Assembly (NCBI GenBank): GCA_937958345.1
Contig: CALGNW010000268.1
Coordinates: 1 to 13,221 of the forward strand
Direction of reading: 5' to 3'
DNA from: an uncultured Neomegalonema sp.
GTDB taxonomy: Bacteria; Pseudomonadota; Alphaproteobacteria; Rhodobacterales; Rhodobacteraceae
Length of the DNA stretch: 13,221 nt
Below the pieces are notes generated by a model that saw only the letters and a list, made by a program, of their open reading frames with translations, was not told the origin of the DNA and did no database searches. This document shows, piece by piece, positions 1 to 7,684 of the stretch (position 1 is the stretch's first letter; every line of letters starts with the position of its first letter). The position numbers were made by a program, and so were the translations under genes.

Positions 1-1507
1 CGTTGACCAGATCCGCAGGTTCGTGATGCCATGTGAAGGCGAGAATTACCTGGCTGGTGGCCGGGAGGGACAGAATGGTCTCAAGATTGCGCCGGGCCAT
101 CGCCAGACATGCCGCGTTGATATTGAGGCTGACAGTCGGCAAGCATCCGTTCATCGGAACCAGAATTCCGGTTTTTTCCTGCTCGGTTATTATGGTGCGA
201 ACGAGTGGCGCATACATCTGAGCATGGGAATTGCCGAAGAGAACGAGCTGTGCATCCATCGGATCACGCGACGGTAAATTCAGGGTGCAGGCACGCGACC
301 CGCCGAAAGCGAGATAATCGGTAACGCCGCAGCGGTAATGGGTTCCGACGGCAGCGTTTATCGCAGCGGCCTCGGGCGGCAGACGGCCCGGCAAACCCTT
401 GCCGACGATCATCACAAACCCGAGCGCAGCCGCCGCCAGTGATCCGGCCCCTGTCAGTGTCAGCACGCGGCGCAAGCTCATAGACCCTCTGCGGAACGGG
501 CGCTCGAGATACCGCCATGACAGCGTGGCCAGCGCCACCATGAGAACCAGAGCCAACAGGCTTTCAACCAGTGTGAATTCGCGCACGAGATAGTATTTCG
601 CAAAAACGATGACCGGCCAGTGCCACAGATACAGCGAGTAGGAAATCTGCCCGAGAAAAACCATCGGCTTTGTCGAAAGAACGCCACCGAACGGGCTCGT
701 CCGTCCGAGGATGACCCAGAGCAGCAGGACAGTCCCCGCAATCGCGGGCAGTGCAGCCGGGATCAGCGCACCGCGGGGCAGGGGAACGAACAGCGCAATC
801 GCAATGAGAATCAGACCGGCGACGGCGAAACCATGCGCGCGTCTGCCTGACGGGTGTGTCCAGCTTACCGGTGCCAGAGCGATCAGCGCGCCTGCGCCCA
901 ACTCCCATGCGCGGCTCGGCAGCAGAAAGAATGCCGGATTCGCCCCGCCGATGGCGTGCATCGCGCTGTTCAAGGCAAGCGAGCATATCGTCAGCAGCAC
1001 GACCAATGCAAAAACGCGGCTGCGCGCAAAACTGACGACAAGCATCAGCAGCAGCGGGAAGAACAGATAGAACTGTTCCTCGACCCCCAGCGACCACAGA
1101 TGCAGCAGCGGCTTTTCCTCGGCGCTGCGGGCAAAATAGTTCGTGTCCCGCCAGAAATAGATATTTGCCGCAAACAGCAGCGTTGCTATCGCGCTTTTTC
1201 CGAAGCCGATCAGGTCGGCAGGCAGCAGGATCACCAGAGCCGCGATCCCCGAAACCAGAAGGACCGCCAAAAGCGCCGGCATAATCCGTCTGATGCGCCG
1301 TTCGTAAAACCTTAGCAGAGTGAATTCACCGGCCTGAAGTTCGGTCCAGATGATTTTTGTGATCAGAAAGCCGGAGATGACGAAGAATATATCGACGCCC
1401 AGATACCCGCCCGGCAGCAAGGCGGGAGAAAAATGATAGGCAATAACCGCGCTGACCGCGATTGCACGCAGACCGTCGATCGCCGGAAAATACTGGGTCT
1501 TGCTCAT
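1..1507 (-). CDS. OafA-type membrane O-acyltransferase (acyltransferase-3 plus SGNH), 3' end off window
   Basis: This would transfer an acyl group, typically acetyl, to a sugar hydroxyl of the glycan at the inner membrane. The frame is open from the ATG at 1507 to the window edge, giving 502 residues. Residues about 8-370 form the polytopic acyltransferase-3 domain. R14 and H25 fit the family's R-X10-H motif, and a GVDIFFVISGFLI block and a YERRIRR loop follow. The conserved LHLWSLGVEEQFYLF and SYSLYLWHWP segments are also present. From about residue 390 it passes into an extracytoplasmic SGNH-hydrolase-like domain with GNSHA at 425-429 (S427 the expected nucleophile) and nearby cysteines. 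Family members with this layout usually exceed 600 residues, so roughly the last fifth, including the C-terminal D-x-x-H block, lies outside. No clear Shine-Dalgarno precedes the ATG. It lies 36 bases after the preceding sulfotransferase stop, so it is probably the next gene of the same operon. Confidence 0.93.
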   Translation of the reverse strand, partial: MSKTQYFPAIDGLRAIAVSAVIAYHFSPALLPGGYLGVDIFFVISGFLITKIIWTELQAGEFTLLRFYERRIRRIMPALLAVLLVSGIAALVILLPADLIGFGKSAIATLLFAANIYFWRDTNYFARSAEEKPLLHLWSLGVEEQFYLFFPLLLMLVVSFARSRVFALVVLLTICSLALNSAMHAIGGANPAFFLLPSRAWELGAGALIALAPVSWTHPSGRRAHGFAVAGLILIAIALFVPLPRGALIPAALPAIAGTVLLLWVILGRTSPFGGVLSTKPMVFLGQISYSLYLWHWPVIVFAKYYLVREFTLVESLLALVLMVALATLSWRYLERPFRRGSMSLRRVLTLTGAGSLAAAALGFVMIVGKGLPGRLPPEAAAINAAVGTHYRCGVTDYLAFGGSRACTLNLPSRDPMDAQLVLFGNSHAQMYAPLVRTIITEQEKTGILVPMNGCLPTVSLNINAACLAMARRNLETILSLPATSQVILAFTWHHEPADLVN

Positions 1508-1543
1508 GGACGGATCATGCTCATGCGGCTGAGGTCATTCTGG

Positions 1544-2344
1544 TCAGTCGTAGTAATCAAAGCCCCAATGGGCCCGGCGCTGTTGGAAATACGCTTCTTG
1601 GGTGTCCGTGAAGAGCGATTTGCCCTCGCCGCTTTCGCCCTTGCGTGCGAAGACGAAGCCCTCTTTGAATTTTGATTGGAAGCTTTCCGAACTGCGCGAT
1701 TGCGCCTCGCGGGTTTTTTCCATGGTCGACGCGTCCAGAGCCGCCGCGAGGTCCTCTTCGGTCGGCTCGATGTCCATGTGGCGGAGAATTTTGGCGAACT
1801 CGACATTCGGCTGTTTGCGCATGTCTTCGTAGCGGATGATCAGATCGGCCTTTGGAATCCACGACATGTAAAATTCGAAATAGCGGTCTAATCCAAGCTC
1901 GGGATGCGCCATCAGGGCATCGAGTCCGCCCTCGAACCCGAACTCTTTCTTGGCATTCGCATAGTGCAGGAAAGAAACCGTGGTGTCGCGCGGTTCGCGG
2001 ATGAACAGGATTGTCGGACGGTTCTTCCAAAAGCTCTGATACGGGCGGTGGGTTTTGATCAGTCGCGGTGCCGAGGCAAAGGGCCACGGCTTGAAGAAAC
2101 TGGGATTGGCAAATTCCGGCATGGCAGCATCAACAGCGTCGAAATCAAAGGCGCCGCTGAGTTTATTTTCCTGTTGTGCGAGGTAGTTATACAGGAAAAT
2201 GCGGACCCAGGTGCTGCCGGTTTTCGGATAGAACGCCATGACGCGATCGGTTTTTCGGAGGCCCGCAATGCTGCGCCCCCACAGATAGGCCTTTTCACCC
2301 GCCCAAAGGGGTTTGGTCAGGGCCTTTTTGAGAAAATAGCTCAT
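1544..2344 (-). CDS. PAPS-dependent sulfotransferase, cytosolic Sulfotransfer_1 type
   Basis: This is predicted to move a sulfuryl group from PAPS to a hydroxyl or amine of a glycan intermediate in the cytoplasm. The 266-residue protein carries the full cytosolic sulfotransferase signature. The 5'-phosphosulfate loop YPKTGSTW is at 39-46 (K41) and KTHRPY at 97-102 includes the expected catalytic base H99. The 3'-phosphate-binding segment REPRDTTVSF is at 116-125 (R116, S124), and a C-terminal RKG-type motif, RKGESGEGKSLFT, is at 234-246. Length is normal to slightly short for the family. The ATG at 2344 shares one base with the TGA of the preceding sulfotransferase (TGATG), and GAGGAA lies 8 bases upstream, so translation is likely coupled. 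The acceptor cannot be read from sequence. It is the third of three adjacent sulfotransferases and belongs to a different subfamily from the other two. Confidence 0.93.
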   Translation of the reverse strand: MSYFLKKALTKPLWAGEKAYLWGRSIAGLRKTDRVMAFYPKTGSTWVRIFLYNYLAQQENKLSGAFDFDAVDAAMPEFANPSFFKPWPFASAPRLIKTHRPYQSFWKNRPTILFIREPRDTTVSFLHYANAKKEFGFEGGLDALMAHPELGLDRYFEFYMSWIPKADLIIRYEDMRKQPNVEFAKILRHMDIEPTEEDLAAALDASTMEKTREAQSRSSESFQSKFKEGFVFARKGESGEGKSLFTDTQEAYFQQRRAHWGFDYYD

Positions 2345-3234
2345 CAGGTGGGTTCCTCATAGCCGAGCCAATCCATCGTCGGCGTCAGAACGCGACGCAG
2401 ACGCATCCGGTCCTCGTCGGTGAGCGCGGACAGGTCCTTGCGCCGGCTTTCGTTCATTCTCGGTGTGAATTCCTTGTCGAAGAATGTCTGGGCCTGCGGG
2501 TGAAAGTCGAGGTCGAGAAACGCGAACGCCTCGGCGATTTTCTCCTGCGAGATGTCTTCGAGTTTCACCTCGAGATAGCGGTCCGGCGCGAACGCCATCC
2601 CGTCCATACGGGCGCGTTCGGCGCAGGTTCGCCATTGCATTGCGCAAACCTCCAGCAAGTCCATGTCGCGGACCATTTCGCGCATGCCCGGAAGGCGGGG
2701 GCCCCATAGGGTGCGCGGGCCGCTGTCCTTGCCGATACGCGGCATGACCCGTCCCAGAAACTCGGCGGCGTAGTAGGGGGCCTGACGGGGGTGCATTTCC
2801 TTGAGGCGCTGTTTGAGGATCGAGTCTTTCGATCCCTGGCGTCCCTGATGCAAACCCTTGGTGAAGTTCAGCCAATACCAGCGGATCGACAGCGCCGCAT
2901 CAAAGCCGTTGCGGGTGATGTGGATGTAGCGTGCATCGGGAAAAATCTTTTCGATGAAAGGGACGCGCAGAGAATTACTGGGTGTTTTTTCCAGCAGAGT
3001 GCCGCCGCCGGGGGCGGCCTTTACCAGATCGTCGAACTTGCCCTGAATGTAGCGGATTACATCAGGTCGCGCGCGGTCGGCGCCGAGCAGATCCGAGTAT
3101 CCGTCATTTCCGTATCGCCAGACCAGCCGCGGTTCCTTGACGTGAGTCATGGCCGGATGCGCCTCGAGAAAGCGACCCAAAACGCTGGTACCGGCGCGGG
3201 GCGAGCCGAGGATGATGACGGGACGTTCAACCAT
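2344..3234 (-). CDS. Sulfotransferase, Sulfotransfer_3 (PF13469-like) type
   Basis: A 296-residue PAPS-dependent sulfotransferase of the bacterial Sulfotransfer_3 style. The N-terminal IILGSPRAGTSVLG (7-20) is the 5'-phosphosulfate loop. EKTPSNSLR (82-90) fits the conserved E-K/D-P-x-N segment, and RYIHITRNGFDAALS (102-116) is the 3'-phosphate-binding strand and helix with R108 and S116. The ATG at 3234 is chosen because the P-loop follows directly; it lies 2 bases after the TGA of the preceding sulfotransferase. The frame continues upstream to a non-ATG codon at 3426, but that extension would overlap the neighbour and lacks recognisable sequence. The 3' end overlaps the next gene's start by one base. 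The protein has little obvious similarity to the two flanking sulfotransferases outside the PAPS motifs, so it is unlikely to be a recent duplicate and may sulfate a different position. Confidence 0.9.
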   Translation of the reverse strand: MVERPVIILGSPRAGTSVLGRFLEAHPAMTHVKEPRLVWRYGNDGYSDLLGADRARPDVIRYIQGKFDDLVKAAPGGGTLLEKTPSNSLRVPFIEKIFPDARYIHITRNGFDAALSIRWYWLNFTKGLHQGRQGSKDSILKQRLKEMHPRQAPYYAAEFLGRVMPRIGKDSGPRTLWGPRLPGMREMVRDMDLLEVCAMQWRTCAERARMDGMAFAPDRYLEVKLEDISQEKIAEAFAFLDLDFHPQAQTFFDKEFTPRMNESRRKDLSALTDEDRMRLRRVLTPTMDWLGYEEPT

Positions 3235-3236
3235 GA

Positions 3237-4145
3237 TCAGCCCAGCTTCCAGTGTTTGTCGATATGGGCATCGGAGGGGCGCTGATCCGCAGGAAGCGCC
3301 GCGAGAACGCGCTTTGTATCGGCGGCGACCGGACGGAACAGGCGGTTCAGATCGGTTCGGATCGCCTTGGGCAGAATGTCCTTGCGGGGGCGGAAGTAGG
3401 TCAGAATCTGGTGTGCATAATTGCACGCCCGCGCGACAATTTTGCTGCGTGTCGAATTCTCTATCGCCAGCAGCCAGCGGTTATACGAGTTCTTTTTCGG
3501 CGCGGAATTCAGGCTTGGCGGAACGAAGTCGGCATCAACGCCGAGGAAACGGTAGACCCGTTGCACGGCAAGCAGGCCATCCTCTTCGACATCCTCGTAA
3601 AGATAGACGAAGATGTTTTCCGCACCGAATTCAGCAATGAACCCGTCAATTTGATCAGCGTAACAACTGCGCCGCACAGCCTCTTCCAGTGGTCCGTCCA
3701 ACGGTTCGGGAAAGCCAGCGGGCTGTTTCAGAACTTCTGCGATGCCCTCTTCCAGCGGAATATTGGACATATCGCCCTTGCGGAGCAGCCAGAAATAGCC
3801 GGAAACCATGCGGTCAACCGGATTGCGCAGGCAGATAATCAGCTTGGCCCCGCCGGCGAAGGGTTTTAGCGCCTTTGGTGATGAACGATCGTAGAGATAT
3901 TCGACCGATACATCGCCTTTGATCTGTCCGGGTTCGCAGACGAACCGTTCAAAGAACCAGTCCGCGCCCTTTTCGGCGTACATTTTGCCGCCGATATAGC
4001 CGACCTCGAGCTTTTTGGTCGGGACGCAAAGCGCGGGATGGTCCTGCAGACAGTAGTACAGCCATGAGGTCGCGCATTTTTGAGCGCCGATGACACAAAA
4101 ATCGAGCGTGTGATCCTGTGCGCCGGTTCTAATATTGTCAGACAT
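3237..4145 (-). CDS. Sulfotransferase, heparan-sulfate/NDST-like type
   Basis: A 302-residue sulfotransferase resembling the carbohydrate (heparan-sulfate O/N-sulfotransferase-like) branch. FCVIGAQKCATSWLY (16-30) is the PAPS loop with K23. PTKKLEVGY (42-50) sits where this branch has its K-E-x-x-F/Y segment, and KLIICLRNPVDRMVSGYFW (101-119) supplies the 3'-phosphate site with R107 and S115. The region about 145-175 (SCYADQIDGFIAEFGAENIFVYLYED) matches the usual Y-x-x-x-L/I...V-L-x-Y-E-D acceptor-side pattern. The ATG at 4145 overlaps the end of the glycosyltransferase by 8 bases and has GGAG 7 bases upstream, which decides the start. It is first of the three tandem sulfotransferases, and its coupling to a glycosyltransferase suggests a glycan substrate. 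The exact acceptor is unknown. Confidence 0.92.
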   Translation of the reverse strand: MSDNIRTGAQDHTLDFCVIGAQKCATSWLYYCLQDHPALCVPTKKLEVGYIGGKMYAEKGADWFFERFVCEPGQIKGDVSVEYLYDRSSPKALKPFAGGAKLIICLRNPVDRMVSGYFWLLRKGDMSNIPLEEGIAEVLKQPAGFPEPLDGPLEEAVRRSCYADQIDGFIAEFGAENIFVYLYEDVEEDGLLAVQRVYRFLGVDADFVPPSLNSAPKKNSYNRWLLAIENSTRSKIVARACNYAHQILTYFRPRKDILPKAIRTDLNRLFRPVAADTKRVLAALPADQRPSDAHIDKHWKLG

Positions 4146-5208
4146 TCGACGGCTCCATAGCAAGGTCGCGGATAGTGGCCTCGATCTTTCCGATCCATGC
4201 CTGCTGGCTGGGGAAATGTCCGAAGACCCATTCCTTGCCGGTGTCGCGGTCCGCCTCGTCCGCGTCGGGCGTTCCCTCAAGAATTGCCGACATTAATGAC
4301 TTGAGATCATCGCCGTTCTCAAACCAGCGAATCGGTGCACCGCCGAAAACTTCGGTGAGCCGGTTGTGACGGCGCACCAGCGGCAAAGTGCGGGTCGCCA
4401 GAGCCTCGATCACGACAAGCGACGAGGTTTCGCTGGCGAAAGAGGTCGGAAAGATAAAGTAGTCTACGCGGTCGTAGAACTGGATCGGATTGTCGAGGTA
4501 GCCGAGATAGTCGATATCGGGCGACGCCTGAATCTGCCCCAGCAAATCCTCGCCGTATGCAACGTCTTCAGCGGCGGGGCCGCCAGCGACGACGAAATCA
4601 GCCTGACCGGCGAAGGTTTGGGACATTTCAATAAATAGCTCGGTCCCCTTGCCCCGTGCGAAGGTTGAAATGAACCCGAAGGCGGGCCGCTCGCCGCGCA
4701 CGCGGGCTTGAATTTGTGCATTTTCCTGCACATCGGTAACAAACGCCGGGACCGGATTTCGGATAAAGGTTGATCGGGCCTCCAGCGGGGTCCCGCGCGG
4801 AATAAACACTTCGTTCACGAAGATGAACCGGCCAACTTTTCGCAACAGCAGGTCTTTCAGCTTTCGCATGCCCTGACTTTTGAGAAAGAAATCGTCGAAT
4901 TCGGCGCCATGGACATGGGCGATAACCGGAGCGCGTGACAGCGTCAGAGGAAGCAGAATGGCCAAATCGCGGATCATTCCGAAACCCGAGCGCGAAACGG
5001 AGAGGTAAATAGCGTCCACACGGCCAAAAAGACCCTGAAACAGCGCCCTAATAACCTGCCAGAGCAGCATGAACGGGCCGTACCAGCGTTTGTGACCGTA
5101 AAATTCGAAAAAAACAGTGTCGAACTGAGTACCCTCAAGGAAGGATCGGGTCAGGCGGTTCTGGCCGCCGATCGGACCGTCAACCGGCCCTAAAATCGCG
5201 ATCTTCAT
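4138..5208 (-). CDS. GT4-family (GT-B fold) glycosyltransferase
   Basis: A 356-residue retaining glycosyltransferase, predicted to add one sugar from a nucleotide donor to a lipid-linked glycan at the cytoplasmic face. MKIAILGPVDGPIGGQNRLT at the N-terminus is a typical GT-B first strand with its glycine-rich loop. APVIAHVHGAEFDD (93-106) is the GT4 H-x-H-G segment. FGFISTFARGKGTELF (177-192) starts the C-terminal Rossmann domain with the conserved K. E260 and E268 form the E-X7-E motif in PTSFASETSSLVVIEALA. The ATG at 5208 is preferred over a GTG at 5232 because GGAG lies 5 bases upstream and homology-like sequence begins there. It overlaps the next gene by 8 bases, so it opens the glycosyltransferase/sulfotransferase module. 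Donor and linkage are not predictable; GDP-mannose is possible given the nearby manC-like gene. Confidence 0.92.
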   Translation of the reverse strand: MKIAILGPVDGPIGGQNRLTRSFLEGTQFDTVFFEFYGHKRWYGPFMLLWQVIRALFQGLFGRVDAIYLSVSRSGFGMIRDLAILLPLTLSRAPVIAHVHGAEFDDFFLKSQGMRKLKDLLLRKVGRFIFVNEVFIPRGTPLEARSTFIRNPVPAFVTDVQENAQIQARVRGERPAFGFISTFARGKGTELFIEMSQTFAGQADFVVAGGPAAEDVAYGEDLLGQIQASPDIDYLGYLDNPIQFYDRVDYFIFPTSFASETSSLVVIEALATRTLPLVRRHNRLTEVFGGAPIRWFENGDDLKSLMSAILEGTPDADEADRDTGKEWVFGHFPSQQAWIGKIEATIRDLAMEPSNV

Positions 5209-5242
5209 TGGAACTCCAGACACACTCGGCACGGTTCACAAC

Positions 5243-5261
5243 TGCGCCGGGACAAGGCGCA
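5243..5261. repeat. Inverted repeat between flippase and glycosyltransferase genes
   Basis: TGCGCC (5243-5248) and GGCGCA (5256-5261) are perfect complements across a 7-base loop. It lies in the 89-base spacer, 35 bases upstream of the glycosyltransferase start. It could be an RNA hairpin in the leader or an operator; the sequence does not decide. Confidence 0.35.
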
Positions 5262-5267
5262 AACGTT

Positions 5268-5288
5268 AAAAAATCCCTAATATCGGGA
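5268..5288 (-). terminator. Weak intrinsic terminator-like hairpin with U6 tract
   Basis: Reading the minus strand, TCCC (5288-5285), a 7-base loop and GGGA (5277-5274) run straight into six T residues (5273-5268). The stem is only 4 bp, so alone it would be leaky. It lies 10 bases after the flippase stop and follows a second short hairpin that contains that stop. It may partly separate the flippase-side genes from the glycosyltransferase/sulfotransferase module. Confidence 0.35.
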
Positions 5289-5306
5289 AGCCGCTGCTTA
5301 TCGGCT
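5289..5306 (-). repeat. Inverted repeat spanning the flippase stop codon
   Basis: AGCCG (5289-5293) and CGGCT (5302-5306) pair across an 8-base loop that contains the TAA of the flippase. It adjoins the U-tract hairpin at 5268-5288, and the two could stack in the transcript. A role in termination or 3'-end stability is inference only. Confidence 0.3.
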
Positions 5307-6809
5307 CGCAAGGGCCTTTGCAACTACCAACGGCGTCAGCATCAGCGCCACGACACCGGCGAACGCCAGAGTCCCAAGGGAGATGCCGGTTCCGAGTGAT
5401 GTCCAGCCCTGCGCGAGATAATAAAGCCCCGGAAACGCTGCAATCACAGCGAGAATAGCCGGGACCGCCATCACCGCGCAAATCGTGCTGCGACCGACTC
5501 CCAGCCGCTTCGCCGTCTCACCGGCGATGAACCACAGATTGACGATCAGAAACACGACCGAGAATGACCACGCAATCACTTCAAGTGCCGCGAGGCCATC
5601 GTAGAATTGCACGGCGGCAATCACGCAAAGAATATGGATGCAACCCGCGATCAGCAGTTTCGGCGCGAAAGCACCGACCTCGCCTTTGCCGGAAAGATAG
5701 CGCATCCAGCCTTCCGACACGATGCTGACAGCGATTCCGAAGGCCATGATGCGGAACAGCCGTGCGCAGGCCTCGGCGCTCCAGCTTGTTTCCGACAGGG
5801 TGTCACCGATCCACAGATCGAGCAGCGGCTCGACGAACAGACTGATGAGCGCGACGGAAAACGCCGAAAATACCGACAGGATATAGGTAAAGCGCAGGGT
5901 GAGCGCGCGGGCCTGAGCCTCGCCGTCATCCCCGCCTCCGCCGAAATACCGCGAAACCATGGCGTCAAGGCCGACCACGAGGCCCATCGAAAGCTGACGC
6001 TGATAGCCGATCAGAGTCAGGACGATGCCGATTATCAGCGTCATCCCTTCGTCCATCGACCAGTTCACGACCAGAGGCGGCCATCGCGTAAAGAGCGCAA
6101 AGGCAATAACAACAGCCGCATTCCAGCCCAACAGCTTTCCGACCCAAGCCTGACCGGAAAACTGCATTGGCGCGCGGCGCAACCTGAATTCCGGCTTACC
6201 GCGCACCGCGAGGATATAGATCAAGCCCTGAACCAGAACGACGAAGAGGGCGAAGAGGACGTAAAAAACCTGAACCCGCGTATCCATGTCGTAGGACGCA
6301 GGCAGCATCAGCGCGATCACGGCGGCGACAAAGCCGCCCGCGCGCTCGAGGATCAGCAGGATGTTGTAGGTGACAACCCGGTTATCAATCAGGATCAGAT
6401 TCAAAAAGACGATCGCTATTGATGAAATGAACGCGTGAATCCCTGTGGTCAGCAGGGCAACGCCAATGGTCGAGGCCGAGAGCGCGCCGAAGTTCAGGCT
6501 GCCTGATACCGCCCAGAAAATCGCGAAAAGGGCGATGGAAAACAGTCCGGCAAGGGCGCTGGCGGCAAACGACGTCCACAGCATCTCGGAAAAGCCGTGC
6601 TCTCCCTTCCCGTCGATAGAGAGGCCCAGCACCGGAATCAGTGCATTTTGCAGAGCGACCTTGAACATTGCCGCGATGCCTGTGCTGGAAACCAGCAACA
6701 GATAAATCAGCGCCGCGTCGGGGCCGATTTCGGTCATGATCCTGACGATCAGCAGCCCGAAAATAAAGGTCGAGGCCAATCGCAGATAGTTCGAAACAAT
6801 TCTTTTCAT
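5298..6809 (-). CDS. Wzx-like polysaccharide flippase (MOP superfamily)
   Basis: A 503-residue, strongly hydrophobic inner-membrane protein with about 12-14 predicted membrane segments spread from residue 5 to 500. Polar connections are short (for example SIDGKGEHGFSEM near 65-77 and GGGGDDGEAQARA near 290-305). This length and topology, with an N-terminal SNYLRLASTFIFGLLIVRIM segment, fit Wzx-type or related lipid-linked oligosaccharide transporters of the MOP exporter superfamily. The expected job is to move undecaprenyl-linked repeat units to the periplasmic face. It has no catalytic signature, so the assignment rests on topology and context (glycosyltransferase, nucleotide-sugar and decoration genes on either side). 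The ATG at 6809 lies 45 bases after the acyltransferase stop and has no clear Shine-Dalgarno. A Wzy-type polymerase is a less likely alternative, because a single large periplasmic loop is absent. Confidence 0.82.
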   Translation of the reverse strand: MKRIVSNYLRLASTFIFGLLIVRIMTEIGPDAALIYLLLVSSTGIAAMFKVALQNALIPVLGLSIDGKGEHGFSEMLWTSFAASALAGLFSIALFAIFWAVSGSLNFGALSASTIGVALLTTGIHAFISSIAIVFLNLILIDNRVVTYNILLILERAGGFVAAVIALMLPASYDMDTRVQVFYVLFALFVVLVQGLIYILAVRGKPEFRLRRAPMQFSGQAWVGKLLGWNAAVVIAFALFTRWPPLVVNWSMDEGMTLIIGIVLTLIGYQRQLSMGLVVGLDAMVSRYFGGGGDDGEAQARALTLRFTYILSVFSAFSVALISLFVEPLLDLWIGDTLSETSWSAEACARLFRIMAFGIAVSIVSEGWMRYLSGKGEVGAFAPKLLIAGCIHILCVIAAVQFYDGLAALEVIAWSFSVVFLIVNLWFIAGETAKRLGVGRSTICAVMAVPAILAVIAAFPGLYYLAQGWTSLGTGISLGTLAFAGVVALMLTPLVVAKALASR

Positions 6810-6854
6810 GGAAAATAGCCGATCGCGGTCGCGTCAGAGAGAGCGGGATGAGGA

Positions 6855-7574
6855 TCAGCCTGTGACGGCTTGCCGGGGCGAGTCGCCTGTTGCGAGATCA
6901 AGTTCGCCGATTTTACGGGCCGGTACGCCGGCCACAATGGTTGCGCCCGGCACATCCTTTGTCACGACCGCGCCGGCCCCGAGGACTGCATGATCGCCGA
7001 TCGTCACCCCGGGCAGAATACGCACCCCCGCACCGATATGAACGCCGTCACCAATCGCGACAGGAGCATAATGGGTCGGGGCATCGGCAAGGGTTACGCC
7101 GCCGCTGCGGTCGTAAGTTCTTGAATAGACGACGACTTCGCTGGAAATCCCGCAATGGGAACCGATGCGGATACCGCCCGCCGCCGCCAGGAGCGTGCCG
7201 TGCGAGATATGCGTGTTCGGCCCGATCTCGCACCAGCCCTCGGACCCTGTATTGATCTTTACTCCCGAGCGCAGGGCCGTGCCCCTTCCCATCGTCACGT
7301 CAAAAGGAGAATCGAGAACGACGCCGCGGCCCAGCACCGTCAAGCCGTGGCCGTTCCGGCGACCAACCAGAATTCCCCGGATACGCTCCTCGGCCCGCAG
7401 GCCTCTGTCGGGATAGACGATGCCGATCAGATATCCGCCAAACCGCGCAATCCCCTCGAGCAAAAGCAGAGGCATGATATGCCTTAAACGGCGCTGCATG
7501 CGGGACATTGGCGGGACCGAGCGTGTTATGGCCCCGCGCTGATCCGCGTTGGATTGTGACGTGATATCGGCCAT
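6855..7574 (-). CDS. Left-handed beta-helix (hexapeptide) acyltransferase, WbbJ/maltose-acetyltransferase-like
   Basis: A 239-residue protein with hexapeptide-repeat coils from about residue 75 to 220, ending in the typical IGDGVHIGAGVRILPGVTIGDHAVLGAGAVVTKDVPGATIVAGVPARKIG stretch split over several turns (175-223). Such enzymes transfer acetyl or another acyl group from acyl-CoA to a sugar hydroxyl or amine in the cytoplasm, as trimers. The first 33 residues are polar, and 34-54 is an apolar stretch that may bind the membrane. At the position where relatives carry the catalytic histidine (S-H-D-like), this protein reads TYD at 153-155, so its activity or catalytic residue may differ; H168 is nearby. 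The ATG at 7574 is used; a second ATG at 7508 is possible. It sits between manC and the flippase, fitting acylation of a sugar or repeat unit before export. Confidence 0.88.
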   Translation of the reverse strand: MADITSQSNADQRGAITRSVPPMSRMQRRLRHIMPLLLLEGIARFGGYLIGIVYPDRGLRAEERIRGILVGRRNGHGLTVLGRGVVLDSPFDVTMGRGTALRSGVKINTGSEGWCEIGPNTHISHGTLLAAAGGIRIGSHCGISSEVVVYSRTYDRSGGVTLADAPTHYAPVAIGDGVHIGAGVRILPGVTIGDHAVLGAGAVVTKDVPGATIVAGVPARKIGELDLATGDSPRQAVTG

Positions 7575-7606
7575 TTCGAAACTCGCTTAACAGGAAAGTA
7601 CGCTTC

Positions 7607-7630
7607 GCCCGCGACGTTTAATCTGCGGGC
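7607..7630. repeat. Inverted repeat upstream of the hexapeptide acyltransferase
   Basis: GCCCGC (7607-7612) and GCGGGC (7625-7630) are perfect complements across a 12-base loop in the 110-base gap after manC. No U tract follows on either strand, so an intrinsic terminator is unlikely. It could be a transcript hairpin or an operator. Confidence 0.3.
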
Positions 7631-7644
7631 AAGGAGCGACGTTA

Positions 7645-7665
7645 AACGAAATGTTCCGGTTCGTT
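7645..7665. repeat. Short inverted repeat after manC
   Basis: AACGAA (7645-7650) pairs with TTCGTT (7660-7665) across 9 bases, just downstream of the manC stop. It is AT-rich and short. The octamer GCGACGTT also occurs twice nearby (7611-7618 and 7636-7643, 25 bases apart). A function is not evident. Confidence 0.25.
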
Positions 7666-7684
7666 AAGACAAAGAGCGCGTGTT

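Noticed and set aside
264..1097. Several overlapping minus-strand frames suggesting a frameshifted or broken gene at the left end
   Set aside because: They are out-of-frame shadows. The acyltransferase frame from 1507 reads without a stop to position 1 with all family motifs in order; it is merely cut by the window edge.
2344..4145. Sulfotransferases as recent tandem duplicates
   Set aside because: Outside the short PAPS-binding motifs the three proteins show no obvious alignment by eye and differ in motif style and length.
5607..6422. 271-codon plus-strand open frame
   Set aside because: It lies wholly inside the flippase gene, its translation is rich in charged residues with no domain resemblance, and it has no promoter or Shine-Dalgarno. 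It is an antisense shadow of a membrane-protein gene.
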